From positions 1-64,000 of the forward strand of contig JBKHXF010000029.1 of the NCBI GenBank assembly GCA_046566145.1: a stretch of 64,000 bases of DNA. The letters are read 5' to 3'. The position numbers were made by a program, and so were the translations under genes. Under the pieces are notes generated by a model. That model had not been told where the DNA came from and searched no databases. It saw only the letters and a list, made by a program, of their open reading frames with translations. The stretch is from JBKHXF01 sp046566145. GTDB lineage: Bacteria > Actinomycetota > Nitriliruptoria > Nitriliruptorales > Nitriliruptoraceae. Shown in pieces: positions 58,977 to 64,000 of the stretch (position 1 is the stretch's first letter; the number at the start of each line of letters is the position of its first letter).

Positions 58977-59840
58977 GTGACGCGCATCGACGTGCGGAAG
59001 ACCTACAAGCTCTACATCGGCGGGGCGTTCCCCCGCTCCGAGTCGGGACGGGTGTACCCCGTGCACGGCGCGGACGGGACCCTGCTCGCCAACGCCGCGC
59101 AGGCGTCGCGCAAGGACGCCCGCGACGCGGTCGAGGCCGCGACGAAGGCGCAGCCCGGCTGGGCGGCGGCGACCCACCACAACCGCGGACAGGTCCTCTA
59201 CCGCGTCGCCGAGATGCTCGAGGGCCGGCGGGAGCAGTTCGTCGCCGAGGTCGCGGCGAACGAGGGGCTGGACGAGGCGGCCGCCGGCGCGCAGGTCGAC
59301 GCCGCCGTCGATCGGTGGGTCTGGTTCGCGGGGTGGTCGGACAAGTTCCCCCAGCTCGCCGGTGCCGCGAACCCGGTCGCCGGCCCGTACTTCAACTTCT
59401 CGCTGCCCACGCCCGTCGGGGTCGTGGCGGCGTTCGCCCCCGAGTCGTCCTCGCTGCTCGGGCTCGTGGACGTCCTGGCGCCGATCGTCGTGAGCGGCAA
59501 CGCGGTCGTGCTGGTCACCTCGCACTCGCGGCCCCTGCCGGCGCTCACGTTCGCCGAGGTGCTCGCGACCTCGGACGTGCCGGGGGGCGTGGTCAACGTC
59601 CTCGCCGGGGACCGGGGCGAGCTCGGCGAGCGGCTCGTCGGCCACCTCGGCGTCGACGCCGTCGACCTGACCGGCTTCGCCGGGTCGGACACGACCGAGC
59701 TCGAGGTGCTCGCGGCCGAGGGCGTCACGCGCGTGCTCCGAGCGCCGGCTGAGGAGGCGGACCACACGGCCTCGCCCGACCCGCGCCGCATCCTCGCGTT
59801 CTGCGAGACCAAGACGGTGTGGCACCCGATGGGTGTCTGA
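58977..59840 (+). CDS. Truncated aldehyde-dehydrogenase-like protein lacking the catalytic cysteine domain
   Basis: A 287-residue protein similar to the N-terminal half of ALDHs: YKLYIGGAFPRSESGR, AAQASRKDARDAVEAATKAQPGWA, PVGVVAAFAPESSSLLGLVDVLAPIVVSGNAVVLV, and DLTGFAGSDTTEL where ELGGK would follow. It ends with ETKTVWHPMGV instead of the cysteine and C-terminal domain. The frame is clean, with its own GTG start, so it looks like a stable short form and not a fresh pseudogene. May be an assembly or regulatory subunit of the upstream ALDH. Confidence 0.8.
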   Translation: MTRIDVRKTYKLYIGGAFPRSESGRVYPVHGADGTLLANAAQASRKDARDAVEAATKAQPGWAAATHHNRGQVLYRVAEMLEGRREQFVAEVAANEGLDEAAAGAQVDAAVDRWVWFAGWSDKFPQLAGAANPVAGPYFNFSLPTPVGVVAAFAPESSSLLGLVDVLAPIVVSGNAVVLVTSHSRPLPALTFAEVLATSDVPGGVVNVLAGDRGELGERLVGHLGVDAVDLTGFAGSDTTELEVLAAEGVTRVLRAPAEEADHTASPDPRRILAFCETKTVWHPMGV

Positions 59841-59863
59841 GGTCCCGCCGGTCGTGACGGAGG

Positions 59864-61534
59864 TCAACGCACCTCGTCGGTGGAACCGACCGGCTCCCCC
59901 AGGTCGTCGTCGTCCACGCCTCGCAGGTCGATCGGTGTGTCCCCCGGTCCCGTCACCGGGCCGGGCGGCCCGGTCGGCGTGCCGGCCCCGACGCCGGCGG
60001 GCAGCGTGACGGTGAACGTCGCGCCGTCACCCGGCACCGAGCGCACCTCGACACGACCACCGTGCGCGTTCACCAGCGAGCGCACGATGTAGAGGCCGAG
60101 CCCGACCCCGCCCGCGGCCCCGTCGCCGTCCCTCTGGCGGAAGCGTTCGAAGATCGCCTCCCTCTCGTCCGGGGGAACCCCGGGTCCGCGGTCTCGCACC
60201 GCCAGCCGGACCTCGTGCGAGGACCGGCTGATCTCGAGGTCGACGGGCGTCCCCGGCGGGCTGTACTTCACCGCGTTCTCGAGCAGGTTGACCAGCACGC
60301 TGCGCACCATCCCGGTGTCGACCGCAGCGACGACCGCCGGCGGCTCCGCGTGGACGCGGACCTGGCGTTCCACACCGTCGCGTCCGCGTGCCAGGCCAGC
60401 CGTCACCTCGGCGAGTTCGTGGACGAGCGGCACGAGGTCGACGGGATCACGACGCACGTCGGCGAGGGCCTCCTCGCTCGCGCCGCGCAGCACCTCCTCG
60501 ATCATCACCAGGAGCTGCCGGCCCGCGTGCTCCAGCCGTTCGAGCACCTCCAGCTGCTGCTCCGGCGGCATGGGGCGGCGGCGCACGAGCGCTGCGAACC
60601 CGAGGATGGCGGTCAACGGCGCCTTGAGGTCGTGGACCATCCGGGCGACCTCGTCGCCGCGCCGCTCGACCAGCTCGGCGAGCCGCTCGACGTTCTGACG
60701 CTCGCGCTCGTAGCGCTGCGAGTTGGCGACCGCCGTGGCGGCGTGGGCGGCGAAGAGGGTCACCGCCCGCATCTCCCACTCGGTGAACGCCTCGGCGTCG
60801 GGCGAGCGCTCGAGGGCGAGGATCCCCACGAGCTCGTCGGCGACGAGCATCGGCGCGATCACGGACGAGCCCCCGTCGGCAGCGCGATCCTGCAGGTCGT
60901 CGAACTGGCCAGCGGCGACACGGCCGGTGATGAGCACGGGCTCGCGCATCGTCGCGACCCACCCCGCGACCCCTGCGGACATCGGCTGGCGACGACCGAC
61001 CGGGGCGCGGTCGGCACCGGCGGCCACGGCCACCTCCAGGTGGTCCCCGTCGACCAGCATCACCGAGCCGCGGACGCCCCCGGTCAGCTCGAACGCGCCG
61101 TCGAGGACGACCTCGAGGACCTCCTCGGTGGACAGGACGGCGTTGACGATGTGGCCGACCCGGCTCAGTGTCCCGAGGTCGCGGACCCGGCTGGTGAGGG
61201 CGGTCGACAGCACACGCTCCCGCACCAGCGCCTCGGAGAGCACCCGGAGGCGGCGCTCCTGGTCGAAGACGTAGAGGAGGAAGGCGAGCGAGAGGCCCCC
61301 GAAGCCGAGCCGGATCCCGACGTTGTCGGGCAGGATGCGCGCCGCGTCGGGATCGGCGATGAGCAGGAAGACCACCGACGAGCTGGCCAGCAGCAGCACG
61401 CCGGCCACGGCCCACAGCTGGCCCCGGCGACGCTCCACGGCCTCGAGGGTCGGCAGGTCCTCACGGAGCCGCTGCACGTCAGCGTGCAGCACGCCGGCGG
61501 GGCCCCCGCTCCCCCCGTCGTCGCGTCCCTGCAC
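59864..61534 (-). CDS. Membrane-bound GAF sensor histidine kinase
   Basis: A 556-residue kinase. Two membrane helices about 35-55 and 66-90 (LWAVAGVLLLASSSVVFLLI, LGFGGLSLAFLLYVF), GAF domain about 125-275, HisKA with H301 in MVHDLKAPLTAILGF, and HATPase (VNLLENAVKYSPPG, DRGPGVP, GVGLGLYIVRSL). Pro/Gly-rich tail. Start GTG 61534 has GAGGAGG five bases upstream. No regulator is adjacent. Confidence 0.92.
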   Translation of the reverse strand: MQGRDDGGSGGPAGVLHADVQRLREDLPTLEAVERRRGQLWAVAGVLLLASSSVVFLLIADPDAARILPDNVGIRLGFGGLSLAFLLYVFDQERRLRVLSEALVRERVLSTALTSRVRDLGTLSRVGHIVNAVLSTEEVLEVVLDGAFELTGGVRGSVMLVDGDHLEVAVAAGADRAPVGRRQPMSAGVAGWVATMREPVLITGRVAAGQFDDLQDRAADGGSSVIAPMLVADELVGILALERSPDAEAFTEWEMRAVTLFAAHAATAVANSQRYERERQNVERLAELVERRGDEVARMVHDLKAPLTAILGFAALVRRRPMPPEQQLEVLERLEHAGRQLLVMIEEVLRGASEEALADVRRDPVDLVPLVHELAEVTAGLARGRDGVERQVRVHAEPPAVVAAVDTGMVRSVLVNLLENAVKYSPPGTPVDLEISRSSHEVRLAVRDRGPGVPPDEREAIFERFRQRDGDGAAGGVGLGLYIVRSLVNAHGGRVEVRSVPGDGATFTVTLPAGVGAGTPTGPPGPVTGPGDTPIDLRGVDDDDLGEPVGSTDEVR

Positions 61535-61561
61535 CCTGGCCTCCTCGCCGCAACCTCGGGG

Positions 61562-61616
61562 AGGATACGGGTCCCGGGTTCCGCGGGCTCGGCTTCCGCC
61601 GGACCGGCGGTACCGT
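61562..61616. promoter_or_regulatory. Divergent promoters with 15-bp palindrome
   Basis: Minus -10 TATCCT (61562-61567) for the kinase and plus -10 TACCGT (61611-61616) for the Nudix gene. A perfect palindrome of 7-bp arms (ccgccgg, central a, ccggcgg) at 61596-61610 abuts the plus -10 box. A second 12-bp palindrome (ccgtcgcgacgg, 61613-61624) overlaps it. Confidence 0.45.
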
Positions 61617-61715
61617 CGCGACGGCCACAGGGAGCCGACAGGACGAGGCCGGTCCCGTGCAGCAGCGCCGGCGCCTGTCCCATCGGCGCACGAGCCGACC
61701 GATCGGGAGGCCGCC

Positions 61716-62333
61716 GTGACGGACCCGCAGGGCGCGACGCCGCCACCACCGACGCTGACCGAGGTCGTCCGAGCGGTCGCGGCGCACGCCCCCGACGTCG
61801 TCGGTGACGACACCCCGGGCTGGGTCGCCGCCACGGCGCTGATCCTCGCGCCGACCCCGCGCGGGCCGTCGGCGCTGTTCATCGAGCGCGCGACCCACCC
61901 CGGCGATCGGTGGTCCGGGCAGATGGCCCTGCCGGGTGGGAAGCGCGACCCGGGTGACGCATCGCTCGCGGCCACGGCGGCGCGCGAGACGGCCGAGGAG
62001 GTCGGCCTCCACCTGCCGGACCCCGTGGGGCGCCTCGACGACCACCGGGAGCGGTTCGGGCGGGGTCACGTCGCGACGTTCGTGTACGCGCTGGATGCCG
62101 TCCTGCCGACGAGGCCGGAGCCGGGCGAGGTGGCCGCGACCGTCTGGATCGACCTCGCCCACCTGCTCGACCCGACCAACGCCGTCCGCCACCGCTACCG
62201 CGGGCTCGGGCCCTTCGCGGGCATCCGCCACGGGGAGCGGACGGTCTGGGGCCTGACCCTCGGGATCCTCGACGGGTTCGCCCGGGTGCTCGGGCTCGAC
62301 CTGCCCCGTCCGCGCGGCCCGGTGCTCGGCTGA
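61716..62333 (+). CDS. Nudix hydrolase, CoA pyrophosphatase type
   Basis: A 205-residue Nudix protein. Nudix box LPGGKRDPGDASLAATAARETAEEVGL matches the NudL/CoA-diphosphatase form, with RETAEEVGL supplying metal Glu residues. WSGQMALPGGK upstream is the usual CoA-family flank. GTG start with GGGAGG five bases upstream. Its TGA overlaps the next ATG. Confidence 0.88.
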   Translation: MTDPQGATPPPPTLTEVVRAVAAHAPDVVGDDTPGWVAATALILAPTPRGPSALFIERATHPGDRWSGQMALPGGKRDPGDASLAATAARETAEEVGLHLPDPVGRLDDHRERFGRGHVATFVYALDAVLPTRPEPGEVAATVWIDLAHLLDPTNAVRHRYRGLGPFAGIRHGERTVWGLTLGILDGFARVLGLDLPRPRGPVLG

Positions 62334-62725
62334 TGTCGCCGGAGCGGCAGCTGACCCTCGGCGTGGCGGTGCTGCTCGGCGGCTCGGTCGCCGCCGGCCT
62401 CGTGGCGCTCTCGCCGGTGGGTCCGCTCGTGGCCGCCTCGGTGGTGGCGCTCCGGGCCCTCGTCGGTGGCGCCTGGCTGCTCGCCGTCGGCACCCGGGAC
62501 CGGCACCGCGCCGTCGCGGCCCGGCTGGCCGCGGACCCGGTGCTCGACCATCTCGTGAGAGCGCGGTTCGGGGACGGGCACGAGGGCGCCACGGCGGTGC
62601 TCGCGGCCTACGCGGAGCGACCGGGCATCACCCACGAGGTGCTGCGCGAGTGCGTCGCCCGGGCGTCGGACCTCGACGACCTCCACGTCCTGCTCGACCT
62701 GGCGCTGCGGACACGCGACCCCTGA
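62333..62725 (+). CDS. Small membrane protein, unknown
   Basis: A 130-residue protein with two N-terminal hydrophobic segments (LGVAVLLGGSVAAGLVAL, LVAASVVALRALVGGAWLLAV) and a soluble helical C-terminus. The ATG overlaps the Nudix stop (TGATG), so it is translationally coupled. Family not recognised. Confidence 0.65.
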   Translation: MSPERQLTLGVAVLLGGSVAAGLVALSPVGPLVAASVVALRALVGGAWLLAVGTRDRHRAVAARLAADPVLDHLVRARFGDGHEGATAVLAAYAERPGITHEVLRECVARASDLDDLHVLLDLALRTRDP

Positions 62726-62740
62726 GCCCCGCCCCGGCGG

Positions 62741-63172
62741 TCAGAGCTGCGCGGCGGCGAAGGCGAGCGAGGCGGTGGTGAAGATGGCCCCGATCATCGA
62801 GAAGAACAGCAACCGGTTCTGGGCCAGCACGAGGTCGCGCACGTCCGCCCGGATCTCACCGGGGATCGCCCGGACCTCCGCGCGCAGCTCCCAGAGGTCC
62901 TCCTTGGAGGCCATCCGGGCCTCCAGCTCCCGCAGGTCCTCCTTGGAGGCCATCCGCGCCTCCAGCTCCCGCAGGTCCTCCTTCGAGGCCATCCGCGCCT
63001 CCAGCTCCCGCAGGTCCTCCTTGGTGACGAACGGGTCGAGGTCGCGCCGACGGGCGAGCTCGTCCCACCGGTCGGGCGGCAGCGACTCCATGAGCGTCTC
63101 CGCAGGTCGGTCCCCGAGTGCCCGCACGAGCGCCTGTCGCAGCTCGTCGCGGTCCCGTTCGCTGGTCGCCAT
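62741..63172 (-). CDS. Coiled-coil membrane protein with 13-residue repeats
   Basis: A 143-residue protein: helical head, then three near-identical KEDLRELEARMAS units, a fourth changed copy (KEDLWELRAEVRAI), and a C-terminal membrane helix (LLFFSMIGAIFTTASLAFAAAQL). Plan resembles DUF1640/CCDC90-like tail-anchored coiled coils. Function unknown. ATG 63172. Confidence 0.75.
   Translation of the reverse strand: MATSERDRDELRQALVRALGDRPAETLMESLPPDRWDELARRRDLDPFVTKEDLRELEARMASKEDLRELEARMASKEDLRELEARMASKEDLWELRAEVRAIPGEIRADVRDLVLAQNRLLFFSMIGAIFTTASLAFAAAQL
62897..63032. repeat. 39-bp tandem repeat, three copies
   Basis: Near-identical 39-base units within the coiled-coil gene, differing by single bases (tccttggagg versus tccttcgagg; ccgggcctcc versus ccgcgcctcc). 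Encodes the 13-residue peptide repeat. Confidence 0.85.
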
Positions 63173-63265
63173 GGTGCCGTTCTCCGCTCGGTCGGGCAAC
63201 GGCGGCGACCCTGCCGCACCGGGGGCTCGGGGACCAGCGCCCACCCGGCGTGGCTGTGGACAGGC

Positions 63266-63302
63266 GTCAGGGGCGCCGGCGGCGTGCGCCGGCGCCCCTG
63301 AC
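63266..63302 (-). terminator. Strong hairpin after the edge subtilase gene
   Basis: Perfect 15-bp arms at 63266-63280 and 63288-63302 with a 7-base loop, 27 bases beyond the minus-strand stop of the S8 gene. No T-tract. Confidence 0.75.
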
Positions 63303-63328
63303 GGTGCCGCGGTCAGGCGGTCAGCGGC

Positions 63329-64000
63329 TCACGGCCGCCCGAGCCCGAAGGAGTAGGAGCCGCTGCCCGTGTAGGAGCGGATCTCCCAGTAGTAGTAGCC
63401 GGCGCTGCCCGCGTAGCTGATCTGCTCGGTCGACGAGAAGGACGTCGACGATGCCACGCGAACCCACCGGCTCCCGTTCCACCGGTACAGGTAGAGGTCG
63501 AAGTCGGTCCCCGACGCCCCCTGGAGGCAACCCGTGTGGGTGCCCGAGCCGCTGTAGTAGTAGGTCCCGTTCGGCTCGATCGCGTTGGCGCCGGAGCCGG
63601 ACAGCGACCCGGTGTGGAGCTCGGGGAGGCCGCACGGGGTGCTCGACGGCGGCGGGGTGCCGCCGCCCTGACCCGCCCCGTCGAGCAGCGAGTAGAGCAG
63701 CAGGTTCGCGGTCCCGACGGTGTCGGTCACCTTGCCGGTGGTCGCGTCCCCGAGGATCGCTGAGCCGACCTGGGCCGGCGTGGCCGAAGGGTTGCCCTGC
63801 AGGTACAGGGCGGCGACGCCGGCGACGTGCGGAGCGGCCATCGAGGTGCCGCTGATGGTGTTGGTGGCCGTGTTCGACGTGTGCCACGCGCTGGTGATGC
63901 TCGAGCCGGGCGCGAACAGGTCCACGCAGGAGCCCCAGTTCGAGAACGAGGAGCGCGCGTCGGTCGAGGTGGTGGACCCGACCGTCAGACCGGCCGCGAC
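63329..64000 (-). CDS. S8 family serine peptidase with C-terminal PPC-like domain (partial, 5-prime end outside window)
   Basis: The visible 223 residues are the C-terminal part. The catalytic serine is in ISGTSMAAPHVAGVAAL; Asp and His lie beyond the window. After a Pro-rich linker (GGGTPPPSSTP) comes a domain with NGTYYYSGSGTHTGCL, TDFDLYLYRWNGSRWVRVA and AGYYYWEIRSYTGSGSYSFGL, the pre-peptidase C-terminal (PPC) beta-sandwich pattern of secreted proteases. Secretion is inferred. Confidence 0.92.
   Translation of the reverse strand, partial: VAAGLTVGSTTSTDARSSFSNWGSCVDLFAPGSSITSAWHTSNTATNTISGTSMAAPHVAGVAALYLQGNPSATPAQVGSAILGDATTGKVTDTVGTANLLLYSLLDGAGQGGGTPPPSSTPCGLPELHTGSLSGSGANAIEPNGTYYYSGSGTHTGCLQGASGTDFDLYLYRWNGSRWVRVASSTSFSSTEQISYAGSAGYYYWEIRSYTGSGSYSFGLGRP

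Noticed and set aside
56396..59840. Bacterial microcompartment for acetaldehyde
   Set aside because: deoC and ALDH genes are present but no shell-protein gene or encapsulation peptide is visible.
62897..63032. CRISPR-like repeat array
   Set aside because: The 39-bp units are contiguous without spacers and code an in-frame peptide repeat.

Overview
The window is a very GC-rich (well over 70 percent by eye), gene-dense bacterial chromosome segment with about 60 protein genes, two tRNA genes without encoded CCA, and no insertion sequence, phage gene, CRISPR array or replication origin that I can see. An F420-type LLM oxidoreductase, a DUF3151 protein, an unfused qcrCAB bc1 set, a dnaG next to the primary sigma factor and many GTG starts point to an actinobacterium. 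A complete cyanophycin cluster and an actinobacterial chromosome without mycobacterial features would fit a deep branch such as Nitriliruptoria/Egicoccales; that placement is inference from gene content only.

Layout. 1-3.4 kb: an SF2 helicase coupled to an acyltransferase-like membrane protein, then a small membrane protein. 3.5-10.2 kb: a cyanophycin locus on the plus strand (isoaspartyl dipeptidase, cyanophycinase, cyanophycin synthetase, and a second Mur-ligase protein that looks like a cyanophycin synthetase without its ATP-grasp domain). 10-22 kb: mixed metabolism (DUF2855, secreted LVIVD-repeat protein, aldo/keto reductase, EEP phosphatase, tRNA with CAU anticodon, HEAGH membrane protein, F420 oxidoreductase plus acyl-CoA dehydrogenase, a large unknown protein, an EamA exporter). 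22-24.5 kb: a PAS/GAF histidine kinase and a thiamine-binding-type protein. 24.5-31.2 kb: NfeD protease with slipin, then qcrC-qcrA-qcrB, a small membrane protein and a DsbA-fold protein. 31-37 kb: ACT protein, tRNA-Asn, MDR oxidoreductase, DUF3105-like protein, macro domain plus DUF488 pair, glycosyltransferase, DUF429 and a free Rieske protein. 37-44 kb: an HTH protein, rpoD, dnaG, DUF3151, and a divergent M61 peptidase. 44-50.7 kb: DUF4332, a membrane protein coupled to an EAL phosphodiesterase, a subtilase with SRWSG repeats and a membrane GAF protein. 50.9-56.2 kb: heme-oxygenase-fold protein, glycyl-tRNA synthetase, quinone oxidoreductase, and an antiporter with its TrkA-C subunit. 56.4-59.8 kb: deoC with one complete and one truncated aldehyde dehydrogenase. 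59.9-64 kb: a GAF histidine kinase, Nudix CoA pyrophosphatase, small proteins, and the 3-prime part of a second subtilase running off the edge.

How it works together. The cyanophycin genes can both make and fully degrade the Asp/Arg polymer: CphA polymerises, CphB releases beta-Asp-Arg, and the IadA-like enzyme splits the dipeptide. Signalling and envelope genes (two kinases, EAL protein, NfeD/slipin, bc1 complex, antiporter) make up much of the rest.

Regulatory reading. A TANNNT -10 hexamer recurs ahead of many genes, usually without a recognisable -35. In several cases it sits 7-8 bases before the start codon, implying leaderless mRNA (iadA, dnaG, the free Rieske gene, a small membrane protein). 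In two divergent intergenic regions the opposing -10 boxes overlap each other. Two more promoters carry perfect palindromes where a -35 would be. The most novel object is the ATP-grasp-less cyanophycin synthetase paralogue.
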